A program made the translations under genes and the position numbers. 64,000 nt of DNA from Streptomyces endophytica (lineage in GTDB: Bacteria > Actinomycetota > Actinomycetes > Streptomycetales > Streptomycetaceae): positions 6,837,781 to 6,901,780 of the forward strand of contig NZ_CP110636.1 in the NCBI RefSeq assembly GCF_026153355.1. Reading direction: 5' to 3'. Below the pieces are notes generated by a model. The model worked only from the letters and a program-made list of their open reading frames with translations. It had not been told where the DNA came from and ran no database searches. Positions 1 through 7,912 of the stretch are shown in pieces. Position 1 is the first letter of the stretch, and every line of letters starts with the position of its first letter.

Positions 1-174
1 GTGGCGGGGCAGGAAGGCGACGCGGCGGCCGCCGATCTCGCTGAGGGTGATCGCGTCGGAGGGCTCGCCGTAGGGGGTGTCGACGGTGATCCGTTCGGCG
101 TCGGCGAGGAGTTCGTAGAAGCCGCTGCCGCCGATGACGGCGAGTTCGGCGGCGGGGGTGGCGGTGGTGGTCAT
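1..174 (-). CDS. mtnP: 5'-methylthioadenosine phosphorylase MtnP, N-terminal fragment
   Basis: The first 58 residues are visible; the gene runs off the left edge. The N-terminus after the ATG at 174 contains AVIGGSGFY, the phosphate-binding opening of the MTA/purine nucleoside phosphorylase family, followed by a DTPYGEPSD-like stretch typical of MTAP. Family role: phosphorolysis of 5'-methylthioadenosine (MTA) to adenine and methylthioribose-1-phosphate. It is the last visible gene of the minus-strand mtnAB-mtnD-mtnC-mtnP run, 34 bp after mtnC. It makes the substrate of MtnA directly, so no MtnK kinase is needed. Identification is good for the family, but the specificity residues lie outside the window. 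Confidence 0.8.
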   Translation of the reverse strand, partial: MTTTATPAAELAVIGGSGFYELLADAERITVDTPYGEPSDAITLSEIGGRRVAFLPRH

Positions 175-208
175 GTGTCCTGTCTCGGTGGGTGGGCCGG
201 GAGGTGGC

Positions 209-976
209 TCAGGCGGCCGGGGGTGGCGGTGCGGGCGGAAGGTGGTGCAGCCCGGTGAGGTCGCCGTGGACGGGGTGGCCTGCGACGGACCGGCCGCGGG
301 GGTCGTCCGGGCGGCGGACCGCCGCGGTCTGCCAGCCGGCCGCGGCCGCGGCGTCCAGTTCCTCGCGGACGTCGCTGAGGAAGAGCGTGTGTCCGGGCGG
401 GACGGCCAGGGTGCGGCTGATGGTGCGGTAGGAGTCCGGTTCGCGTTTGGGTCCGGCGGTGGTCAGGTCGAAGTATCCGTCGATCAGGCCGGTCAGGTCG
501 CCGTGGTTGCTGTGGGCGAACCAGTCGTGCTGGGCGGCCACCGAACCGGAGGAGTAGATGTGGCGGGCGATGCCGGCCGTCCGCCAGCGGGCGAGCGCCT
601 CGGGGACGTCGTCGTAGACGTGGCCGTGCAGGGTGCCGTCGGCGTAGCCGGCCGCCCAGATCTCGCCCTGGAGGGCCTTGAGCGGGGCGGCCTTGACGTC
701 GGCGTCGGCCCAGGCGTGCAGGGCTTCGGCGGCGCCCGCCTCGTCGAGGTCGGGGGCGTGGGTCTCGGTGCGCACACCGTCGAGGATCGCGGTCCAGCGG
801 GGCTCGCCGCGGTGGTCGGCGAGCCAGCCGGCGATCCGCTTGCGGGCGTACGGGAAGAGCACGGTGTGGACGTGGTCGGCGGAGCCGGTGGTGCCTTCGA
901 TGTCGAGGACGACGGCGCGGACGGGGGCGCCGACCGGGGTGCGGGGCGGGGTGCCGGGGAGGGGCCGGTCGGTCAC
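209..976 (-). CDS. mtnC: Acireductone synthase (enolase-phosphatase E1) MtnC
   Basis: 255-aa HAD-superfamily protein. The nucleophile motif VVLDIEGTTG lies at about residues 22-31, where the DxEGTT form is specific to the E1 enolase-phosphatase. The second HAD motif (YSSGS) is near residue 140 and the acidic motif III (LFLSDVREELD) is near residue 200. It converts 2,3-diketo-5-methylthiopentyl-1-phosphate to the acireductone in methionine salvage. The start is GTG at 976, overlapping the mtnD stop by 4 nt (GTGA), which indicates translational coupling. Length is normal for the family. Confidence 0.93.
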   Translation of the reverse strand: MTDRPLPGTPPRTPVGAPVRAVVLDIEGTTGSADHVHTVLFPYARKRIAGWLADHRGEPRWTAILDGVRTETHAPDLDEAGAAEALHAWADADVKAAPLKALQGEIWAAGYADGTLHGHVYDDVPEALARWRTAGIARHIYSSGSVAAQHDWFAHSNHGDLTGLIDGYFDLTTAGPKREPDSYRTISRTLAVPPGHTLFLSDVREELDAAAAAGWQTAAVRRPDDPRGRSVAGHPVHGDLTGLHHLPPAPPPPAA

Positions 977-1563
977 GGGGCCGCCGGTGCGGGCGTGCCG
1001 ACGAGGGCGTCGAGGGTGGGGAAGGAGCGGGCGAGCGGGTCACCGGTGAAGTCGCCGACCCAGCCGTCCTCCTCCTCGAAGAAGCGGATGGCGGTGAAGT
1101 CGGGGCGGGTGCCCATGTCGAACCAGTGGCGGGTGCCGGCCGGTACGGAGAGCAGGTCGCCCGCCTCGCAGACCGTGGCGAGGACCTGGCCGTCGAGGTG
1201 GAGGTAGAAGCAGCCCCTGCCGTGGGCGAAGAAGCGGACCTCGTTCTCGGCGTGGCGGTGTTCCTCCAGGAAGGTGGTGCGGGCCTTGGCGGCCTGCTCG
1301 GCCCAGGCGGGGTCGTCGCTGGGGTGCAGGCGTGCCACGTCGACGAGGCGGAAGCCCTCGCGGGCGCTGAGTTCGTCGACCTCGGCGCAGTAGCGTTCGA
1401 GGATCTCGTCGCTGTCGTCCTGGGGCGTGACCGGGCCGCGGACCGGCCAGTGGCGCAGTTCGACGCCGTGGCCGGCGAGGGTCTTGGCGATGACGGTGGT
1501 GTCGGTGGTGCGCAGCAGCACGGTTTCCGGTGCGTCGTCCGGCATCAGCTGAAGGAGCGTCAT
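973..1563 (-). CDS. mtnD: Acireductone dioxygenase MtnD
   Basis: 196-aa cupin protein. Metal ligands of the ARD family are visible: the HRHAENEVRFF segment (H-x-H-x4-E, near residues 103-109) and the distal histidine in VPAGTRHWFDMG near residue 145. It oxidises the acireductone to 4-methylthio-2-oxobutanoate (Fe form), the penultimate step of methionine salvage. I take ATG at 1563 because it overlaps the mtnAB stop as ATGA and the N-terminus MTLLQL fits the family; a longer in-frame extension upstream is Arg/Pro-rich shadow sequence. The gene lies between mtnAB and mtnC. Confidence 0.93.
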   Translation of the reverse strand: MTLLQLMPDDAPETVLLRTTDTTVIAKTLAGHGVELRHWPVRGPVTPQDDSDEILERYCAEVDELSAREGFRLVDVARLHPSDDPAWAEQAAKARTTFLEEHRHAENEVRFFAHGRGCFYLHLDGQVLATVCEAGDLLSVPAGTRHWFDMGTRPDFTAIRFFEEEDGWVGDFTGDPLARSFPTLDALVGTPAPAAP

Positions 1564-3275
1564 GCGGGGTTTCCTTCCGGTGTCGGGGCGGGCCGGGCCG
1601 GCCAGTTGCCGTCGTCGAGCAGGACGAGCCGGCAGATCGCCTCCAGGCACTCCAGCCGGTTGCGGGCCTGGGCCAGATCCCGGCCCCAGACGGTGATGCC
1701 GTGGTCGGCGATGAGCAGCGCGGGCGGTGCCTCCGGCCGGTCCCGGAGGTGGTCGGCCACCTCGGTGGCTATCCTCCCGACATCCGCGTGGTTGGGGAAG
1801 ACGGGCACTTCGGTGGCCGACGGGTCGGCCAGGCCGAGGCCCTTGAGGAGTTCGAAGGCGCGGAGCGGGAGCGGGGCCGGGCCGGTGCCGGCGGCGGTGG
1901 TCTCGCGGGCCCAGCGGCCGGCCACCGCGGTGGTGTGGGGGGCGTGGACGTGGATCACGGCGCGGGCGTCGGTGGTGCGGTAGACGGCCGCGTGGACGGC
2001 GGTCTCGGCGGACGGCCGGGGGCCGTCGGAGGCGAGCGGGTCGGCGGTCTCGGCATGCACGGCGACCAGGTCACGGTCCGTCAGTTCGCCCTTGTCCCGG
2101 CCGCTGGCGGTGATCAGCGCGGTCTTGGGGTCGGTGGCGGAGCGGACCGAGATGTTGCCGGAGGTGCCGGGCATCCAGTCCCGTGCGTACAGCGCCCGGG
2201 ACATGGCGGCGACCTCGGCGGCGAGTTGCCCGTCGTCGGGGAGGTCGGCGCCGGGAGGGGGTGCGGCCGCCTCGCGCGGGCGCTGCACCCGGCTCTCGGA
2301 GACGATCGCGGTGATCAGCTCGCCCGGGGTGACGTCGAAGGCGGGGTTGAAGACGGCGGTGCCGGCCGGTGCGACCGGGGTGCCGGCGAACTCGGTGACC
2401 TCGGCCGCGGCGCGTTGCTCGATGGTGATGCCGGCGCCGGTGGGCAGGGCGGGATCGCGGGTGGATTCGGGGGCGATGACGAGGAAGGGCACCTGGCTGC
2501 GGTCGGCGGCGACCGCGAGGCCGTAGGTCCCTATCTTGTTCGCGACGTCGCCGTTGACGGCTATCCGGTCGGCGCCGACCAGGACGCAGTCGACCAGGCC
2601 GGTGGCGATCGCGGCGGCGGCCGCGGAGTCGACGCACACCCGGTGCGGCACGCCCGCCTCGCGCAGTTCCCAGGCGGTGAGCCGGGCGCCCTGGAGCAGC
2701 GGGCGGGTCTCGTCGACGAGGACCTCGGCGACCCGGCCGCGGGTGGCGAGTTCGAGGATGACGCCGAGGGCGGTGCCGATCGCGGTGGTGGCCAGGCGGC
2801 CGGTGTTGCAGTGGGTGAGCAGGCGCAGCGGGCGGTCCGGGAGCAGGTCGTCGAGGAGGTCCGCGGCGCGCCGGACCATCGCGCCGTTCACCTCGGCGTC
2901 CTCGCGCAGCATGGCCAGGCCCTCGTCGAGGACGGCCCGGTGGCCCTCGCCGATCCGGGCCAGGACCCGGTGGACGGCCCATTCGAGGTTGACCGCGGTG
3001 GGGCGGGCGGCGGCCAGCCGTCGGGCGTCGGCGCGGACGGCCGGTTCGTCCAGGCTGCCGTCGGGGCGGCGGTGGCGCTGTGCGGAGAGGGCCACGCCGA
3101 GGGCGCCGGCCAGGCCGATGGCCGGGGCGCCGCGGACGGCGAGGGTGGTGATGGCCTCGATGGTCTCGTCGACCGTGCGCAGCCGCAGTTGCCGGTGGGT
3201 GTGCGGCAGGACGCGCTGGTCGGTGGTGACGATGGCGCCGTCTTCCCAGTACAGGGAGGGCTGGTGTGCGTTCAC
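1560..3275 (-). CDS. mtnAB: Bifunctional methylthioribose-1-P isomerase / methylthioribulose-1-P dehydratase (MtnA-MtnB fusion)
   Basis: 571-aa fusion. Residues about 1-345 are MtnA (eIF2B-like isomerase): RGAPAIGLAGALGVAL near residue 50, THCNTG near 155 and the catalytic GADRIAVNGDVANKIGTY near 235. After a short Pro/Ala linker, residues about 360-571 are MtnB, a class II aldolase-fold zinc enzyme, with WMPGTSGNIS, the HVHAPHTTA zinc site and LIADHGITVWG. Together they take methylthioribose-1-phosphate to the diketone. GTG at 3275 is chosen because it overlaps the stop of a well-supported 42-codon ORF (GTGA). Such fusions occur in actinomycetes but are not the usual arrangement. Confidence 0.92.
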   Translation of the reverse strand: MNAHQPSLYWEDGAIVTTDQRVLPHTHRQLRLRTVDETIEAITTLAVRGAPAIGLAGALGVALSAQRHRRPDGSLDEPAVRADARRLAAARPTAVNLEWAVHRVLARIGEGHRAVLDEGLAMLREDAEVNGAMVRRAADLLDDLLPDRPLRLLTHCNTGRLATTAIGTALGVILELATRGRVAEVLVDETRPLLQGARLTAWELREAGVPHRVCVDSAAAAAIATGLVDCVLVGADRIAVNGDVANKIGTYGLAVAADRSQVPFLVIAPESTRDPALPTGAGITIEQRAAAEVTEFAGTPVAPAGTAVFNPAFDVTPGELITAIVSESRVQRPREAAAPPPGADLPDDGQLAAEVAAMSRALYARDWMPGTSGNISVRSATDPKTALITASGRDKGELTDRDLVAVHAETADPLASDGPRPSAETAVHAAVYRTTDARAVIHVHAPHTTAVAGRWARETTAAGTGPAPLPLRAFELLKGLGLADPSATEVPVFPNHADVGRIATEVADHLRDRPEAPPALLIADHGITVWGRDLAQARNRLECLEAICRLVLLDDGNWPARPAPTPEGNPA

Positions 3276-3400
3276 GGGCCTGTCACCGCCTCCGCAGGGG
3301 CCGGATTTCCTTGGGGCAAACGGTAGTTGGGCCGCGTGGCGGCGGTATTGCCGGGGTGTTTCCGCGGTCCGGTCTCCGTGGGGCGTCGGCGGCGGGGCAT
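3272..3400 (-). CDS. Small 42-aa ORF coupled to mtnAB
   Basis: An ATG at 3400 is preceded by a strong ribosome-binding site (AAGGAGG, on the minus strand) and opens a 42-codon frame whose TGA overlaps the GTG of mtnAB by 4 nt. It begins 39 bp after the NRPS stop. The product is Arg/Pro-rich at the N-terminus (MPRRRRPTETGPRKHPGN) and resembles nothing I recognise; no signal peptide or domain is visible. The simplest reading is a leader ORF that re-initiates ribosomes for mtnAB within the NRPS-mtn transcript. It could instead encode a true small peptide, or mtnAB could start here in another frame, which is unlikely. Confidence 0.5.
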   Translation of the reverse strand: MPRRRRPTETGPRKHPGNTAATRPNYRLPQGNPAPAEAVTGP

Positions 3401-3439
3401 GCTCCTCCTTGCGGCGGGTGGGCGGGGCCGTGGAACGGG

Positions 3440-6400
3440 TCAGTCCGGTGGGGCCGCCGCCTTGAGTGCGGCCTCGACGACCGGGCCGACCTCGGGCATG
3501 GCCGCGGCGGTGACGATGCCGGTGTGGTCGGCGCGGACCGCGACGGTGTCCACCCGGCCGTCGAGGAGCGGCTGCCAGTTCTCCGAGGCGGGTCCCGCGG
3601 GGTGGCGGCCGGCGGCCGCGTCGAAGCACAGCACGGATCCGCCGTAGCGGCCCGGCCGGTGTTCGGCCAGTGCCCGGACGTTGTGCCGGGCGACCTCGAC
3701 GAGCCGGCCGACGGTCCGTTCGTCGAGGGAGCCGAGGGCGCTGCCGGCGGCCCGCAGCGCGTTGTGCAGGGCGGCGGCCGGGGGCAGATCGGCGCCGTCC
3801 GGCGGCTCCGCGGTGATGCCGTCCAGGGCGAGCGGCACCAGGGTCCGCGGGTCGAGGGTGGTGCCCCAGCCGAGGACGTCGCCGGGGTAGGCGTCGAGCA
3901 GGACCAGCAGGGCGGGCGGTTCGCCCTGTGCTGCCAGGTCGGCGGCGATCTGCTGGGCGACGGTGCCGCCGAACGACCAGCCGGCGAGGACGTACGGGCC
4001 GTGCGGGCGCAGGGCGCGGATCCGGGCGAGGTAGCCGGTGGCGAGGTCGGTGACGGTGCGCGGGCCGGGGTCGCCGCCGGTGAGCCGGGGGTCCTGGAGG
4101 GCGTGCACCGGGTGGCCGGCCGGGACGTGCCGCAGCAGCGGGGCGTAGGACCAGCTCAGGCCGTTGGCGGCGGGGATCAGGAAGACCGGGGGGAGGTCGC
4201 CGTCGGCGCGGAGGGTGAGCACCTCGCCGAGGTCGGTGCCGGTGCCGCCGGTGGCCGGCAGGGCGCTCAGTGCGGCCACGGTGGGGGCCCGGAAGAGGTC
4301 CTGGACGCCGAGTTCCACGCCGAGCACCGAGCGGATCCGGTGGACCAGGCGGGTGGCGAGCAGGGAGTGCCCGCCGAGTTCGAAGAAGCCGTCGTCGATG
4401 CCGACCGGGGGCAGGCCGAGGACCTCGCCGAAGAGGCGGCAGAGCACGACCTCGCGGGGGCCGCGCGGGGCCCGGCCGTGTGCGGCCGCGGCGAACCGCG
4501 GGGCGGGCAGTGCCCGGCGGTCGAGTTTGCCGTTGGGGGTCAGCGGGAGGGCGTCCAGGGTGAGGAGCGCGGCGGGCACCATGTAGTCGGGCAGCCGCTC
4601 GGCGAGTCGGTCGCGCAGGGCGGCGGGGTCGGGGGCGGGCCGGTCCGGTTCCGGCACGACGTAGCCGGCCAGGAGTTTCTCGCCGGCGGGGTCGGTGCGG
4701 ACGGTGACGGTGGCCTGGCCGACGCCGGGCAGGGCGGCGAGCGCCGCCTCGACCTCGGCCGGTTCGATCCGGTAGCCGCGGATCTTGACCTGGTCGTCGG
4801 CGCGGCCGAGGAAGAACAGCCGGCCTTCGGTGTCCCGGCGGACGAGGTCGCCGGTGCGGTACATCCGCTCGCCGGGGGCGCCGTACGGGCAGGCCACGAA
4901 GCGTTCGGCGGTCAGGGCTGCGCGGCCGGTGTAGCCGCGGGCCAGGCCCGCGCCGGACAGGTACAGCTCGCCCACGACGCCGGCGGGGACCGGGCGGAGC
5001 GCCTCGTCCAGGACGTGGGCCCGGGTGTTGTCCATCGGGCGGCCCAACGGGACGGGTCCGTCGGCGCGTTCACCGGGCTGCCAGGACGTCTGGGTGACGC
5101 ACAGGGTGGTCTCGGTCGGGCCGTACAGCGCGCGGACGGCGGTGTCGGGGCAGGCGGCCAGGACCCGGGCGACGGCCTGCCCGGAGACCGCGTCGCCGCC
5201 GGTCAGCACCTCGCGGACGGGGGCGAAGCAGTGCGCGTGGTCCTCGGCGACGGTGCGGAACAGCCCGGCGGTCAGGTGGACGTGGGTGATCTGGTGCCGG
5301 GTGATCAGCCGGGTCAGGGACGGTCCGTCGAGGGCGCCCGGCGCTGCGACGACCACGCAGCCACCGTTGAGCAGCGTCACCCAGATCTCGTACGTGGACG
5401 CGTCGAAGGCGTGCGGGGCGTGGAAGAGCACCCGGTCGCCGGGGCCGAGGCCCCAGCAGGAGTCGCGGGCCAGGTCGAGGACGCCCTGGTGGGTGGTGCC
5501 GATGCCCTTGCGCTCGCCGGTCGAGCCGGAGGTGTACATCACGTAGGCGAGGTGGTCGGGGTGCGGGGCGGGCGGTGCGGTGGGCCGGCCGCGGTCCGCC
5601 GTGCGGCGGGTCCCGGGGGTCAGGACGGTGTGCCCCGCGGCCGCCGGGTGGTCCCGGAGCGCTGGGTCGGCGAGCAGCACCGGGCTGCCGGCCGCCGCCA
5701 GGGCCGCCCGGAGCCGGGCTTCCGGGTGGGTGGGCTGCAGCGGCAGGTAGGCCGCGCCGGCCTTCAGGACGGCGAGCTGGGCCACCAGGAGGTCGGCGGA
5801 CCGTTCCATGAGCAGCGGGACGGCGGTGTCGGGGGTCACTCCGGAGCGGATCAGTTCGCGCGCCAACTGCTCTGCCCGGTAGGCGAGTTCGGCGTAGGTC
5901 AGGGCGGTGTCGCCGTGGACCACGGCGGGGGCGTCGGGTGCGGCGGCGGCCCGGGCGTCGAAGGCCTCGACGACGGTGCCGGGTGCGGACGGCCGGACGG
6001 TGCCCTGCCAGCCGCGGGTGACCTGGTCGTGTTCGGTGGCGGAGAGCAGGTCGAGGGCGCCGATGCGCTGCCGCGGGTCGGCCGCGGCCCGGTCGAGCAG
6101 CCGGAGCAGCCGCTCGCCCAGGGCCCTCGCGGTGGGTTCGTCGAAGAGGGCGGTGCGGTAGATGAGGGTGAGTTCCAGCAGGTCCTGGTCGGGCCGCTCG
6201 TCGAAGGCGAACTCCAGGTCGAACTTGGCCCCTTGGGCCTGTGCGCGGTCCGTGACGCAGGTCGCGCCGGGCAGTTCCAGACCGAGGTCGCCGCCGTAGG
6301 CCCAGGAGAGCATCACCTGGAACAGCGGGTGCCGGGAGAGCGAGCGGGGCGGCTGGAGTTCCTCGACGAGCCGGTCGAAGGGCAGGTCCTGGTGGCTGAA

Positions 6401-7663
6401 GGCCGCGAGGTCGGTGTCCCGTACCCGGGCCAGCAGGTCGCCGAAGGCGGGGTCGCCGGAGGTGTCGGTGCGCAGCACCAGCGTGTTGACGAAGAAGCCG
6501 ATCAGTTCGTCGAGGGTGTCGTCGGTGCGGCCGGACACGACGGTGCCCAGCGGGATGTCGGTGCCCGCGCCCGTCCGGGTCAGCAGGGCGGCCAACGCGG
6601 CCTGGGTGACCATGAGTTCGGTGGCGTGGCCGGTCCGGGCGAGGTGCCGGATGCCGGCGCGGGTGGTGGCGTCGACAGGGAGGCGCAGGGTGCCGTGGGC
6701 GGTGCCGGCCCGGGCCGGGCGGGGGCGGTCGGCGGGCAGCGGCAGTTCCTCGGGCAGGTCGCGCAGCGCGGTGCGCCAGTGGGCCAGTCCGCGGGCGACC
6801 GGGGAGCCGGGCACGGACTCCTCGTCGAGTGCGGCGCGCTGCCGGAGCGCGAAGTCCGCGTACTGGACGGGCAGCGGCTCCCAGTCGGGTGCCCGGCCGT
6901 GCAGCCGGGCGGCGTACGCGGCGGACAGGTCGCGGCCGAGCCGGCTCACCGACCAGCCGTCGCAGGCGATGTGGTGCAGCGCGAGGACGAGCACCCACTG
7001 GTCGGGCGCGGACCGCAGCAGCGCGGCGTGCAGCGGGAGTTCGGCGGTGAGGTCGAAGACGTGGGCGCTGGCGGCGGCCACCGCGGCGGACAGGGTGTCC
7101 GGGGTGTGGTCGGTCACCGGCAGGTCGATGCGCACCTCGTCGGCGGGCAGTACTCGTTGGGTCGGCTCGCCCTCCCGCTCGCCGTAGAGGGTCCGCAGCG
7201 CCTCGTGGCGGGTGACGACGTCGCCGAGCGCGGCGGCCAGTGCGCGGTGGTCGAGGGTGCCGGTGATCCGGGTGACGACCGGGATGTTGTAGGTGGCGCC
7301 GGGGCCGGCGAGCCGGTCGAGGAACCACAGGCCGCGCTGGCCGGAGGAGAGCGGTACGGATTCCGGGCGGGGCGTCACCCGGGTCACGGGGTGGGGCGCG
7401 GGGTCGTCGGCGGCGAGGTGGGCGGCGAGCTTGGCGACCGTCTGGGCGCCGAACAGCGCCCGCACCCCGATCTTGACGCCGAGCACCGCCCGGATCCGGT
7501 TGATCAGCCGGACGGCGAGCATGGAGGTCCCGCCCAGCGCGAAGAAGTTGTCGTCGGGCGTCACGTCGGGGGCGTCGAGGACCTCCGCGAACAGACCGCG
7601 CAGGATCTCCTCGCGGGCGCCGCGCGGACCGTGCGGTGCGGTGGCGGTGCCGTCCAGTGTCAT
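3440..7663 (-). CDS. Nonribosomal peptide synthetase, T-C-A-T-TE (predicted Hpg-activating terminal module)
   Basis: 1407 aa. Domains in order: carrier T1 (about 15-85, Ser in FFALGGTSM at 47), condensation C (about 100-530, HHIACDG), adenylation A (about 560-1040; YTSGSTGERKG, LYGPTETT, QVKIRGYRIE, NGKLDRRALP), carrier T2 (about 1070-1145, FFELGGHSL) and thioesterase TE (about 1165-1400, GWSFGG). Hand alignment to PheA positions 235-331 plus Lys517 gives D-A-Y-H-L-G-L-L-C-K, close to known 4-hydroxyphenylglycine codes. T1 has no A domain on this protein and must be loaded or acylated from elsewhere. The C domain has the plain HHxxxDG motif, not the extra histidine of the nocardicin beta-lactam-forming domain. 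It leads the mtn transcript and is divergent from the A-T-C NRPS. Confidence 0.93.
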   Translation of the reverse strand: MTLDGTATAPHGPRGAREEILRGLFAEVLDAPDVTPDDNFFALGGTSMLAVRLINRIRAVLGVKIGVRALFGAQTVAKLAAHLAADDPAPHPVTRVTPRPESVPLSSGQRGLWFLDRLAGPGATYNIPVVTRITGTLDHRALAAALGDVVTRHEALRTLYGEREGEPTQRVLPADEVRIDLPVTDHTPDTLSAAVAAASAHVFDLTAELPLHAALLRSAPDQWVLVLALHHIACDGWSVSRLGRDLSAAYAARLHGRAPDWEPLPVQYADFALRQRAALDEESVPGSPVARGLAHWRTALRDLPEELPLPADRPRPARAGTAHGTLRLPVDATTRAGIRHLARTGHATELMVTQAALAALLTRTGAGTDIPLGTVVSGRTDDTLDELIGFFVNTLVLRTDTSGDPAFGDLLARVRDTDLAAFSHQDLPFDRLVEELQPPRSLSRHPLFQVMLSWAYGGDLGLELPGATCVTDRAQAQGAKFDLEFAFDERPDQDLLELTLIYRTALFDEPTARALGERLLRLLDRAAADPRQRIGALDLLSATEHDQVTRGWQGTVRPSAPGTVVEAFDARAAAAPDAPAVVHGDTALTYAELAYRAEQLARELIRSGVTPDTAVPLLMERSADLLVAQLAVLKAGAAYLPLQPTHPEARLRAALAAAGSPVLLADPALRDHPAAAGHTVLTPGTRRTADRGRPTAPPAPHPDHLAYVMYTSGSTGERKGIGTTHQGVLDLARDSCWGLGPGDRVLFHAPHAFDASTYEIWVTLLNGGCVVVAAPGALDGPSLTRLITRHQITHVHLTAGLFRTVAEDHAHCFAPVREVLTGGDAVSGQAVARVLAACPDTAVRALYGPTETTLCVTQTSWQPGERADGPVPLGRPMDNTRAHVLDEALRPVPAGVVGELYLSGAGLARGYTGRAALTAERFVACPYGAPGERMYRTGDLVRRDTEGRLFFLGRADDQVKIRGYRIEPAEVEAALAALPGVGQATVTVRTDPAGEKLLAGYVVPEPDRPAPDPAALRDRLAERLPDYMVPAALLTLDALPLTPNGKLDRRALPAPRFAAAAHGRAPRGPREVVLCRLFGEVLGLPPVGIDDGFFELGGHSLLATRLVHRIRSVLGVELGVQDLFRAPTVAALSALPATGGTGTDLGEVLTLRADGDLPPVFLIPAANGLSWSYAPLLRHVPAGHPVHALQDPRLTGGDPGPRTVTDLATGYLARIRALRPHGPYVLAGWSFGGTVAQQIAADLAAQGEPPALLVLLDAYPGDVLGWGTTLDPRTLVPLALDGITAEPPDGADLPPAAALHNALRAAGSALGSLDERTVGRLVEVARHNVRALAEHRPGRYGGSVLCFDAAAGRHPAGPASENWQPLLDGRVDTVAVRADHTGIVTAAAMPEVGPVVEAALKAAAPPD

Positions 7664-7912
7664 CGGGAAGACCTCATCCCATTGCGCTCTTACGGAAATG
7701 CAAAAGGAATGTGCGGAAAGGCGATGCGGCGGTCATTCAACCGGCCGCCGGGAATCCGCACAAGCAAGGTCCGGTGTCCCGCCGGCGGGACACCGCGGAT
7801 TCCTTGACACCCCTTCCGGCGCCGACCTACGTTGCCGAGCGCCGTCGCCGGACCTCGGTGGAAGCCGAATGCAGATCCGGGTCAACTCGTCCGCGCCGAA
7901 AGGGGATTCGGC
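7664..7912. promoter_or_regulatory. Divergent NRPS promoter region
   Basis: 249 bp between the two divergent NRPS start codons, with clearly lower GC than the genes around 7675-7720. No other gene is seen. It must hold promoters for both biosynthetic transcripts and contains the 24-bp palindrome listed separately. The plus-strand NRPS has an AAAGGGGA ribosome-binding site at about 7899-7906. Confidence 0.7.
7772..7795. promoter_or_regulatory. Perfect 24-bp palindrome with CGCCGGCG core, candidate LmbU-family operator
   Basis: The half-site CGGTGTCCCGCC is followed immediately by its exact reverse complement. The centre (7780-7787) reads CGCCGGCG, the palindromic core I recall being reported for LmbU binding in the lincomycin cluster. 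It lies between the divergent NRPS genes in a cluster that encodes an LmbU homologue at 13858. The palindrome is directly visible; operator function is inferred. Confidence 0.6.

Noticed and set aside
3266..7807. A 1513-codon open frame on the plus strand opposite the NRPS, and other long antisense frames (1530-3326, 57599-60580 minus)
   Set aside because: They are composed of Gly/Arg/Ala/Val-rich low-complexity residues created by the third-position GC bias of the real genes on the other strand; no domain or ribosome-binding site supports them.
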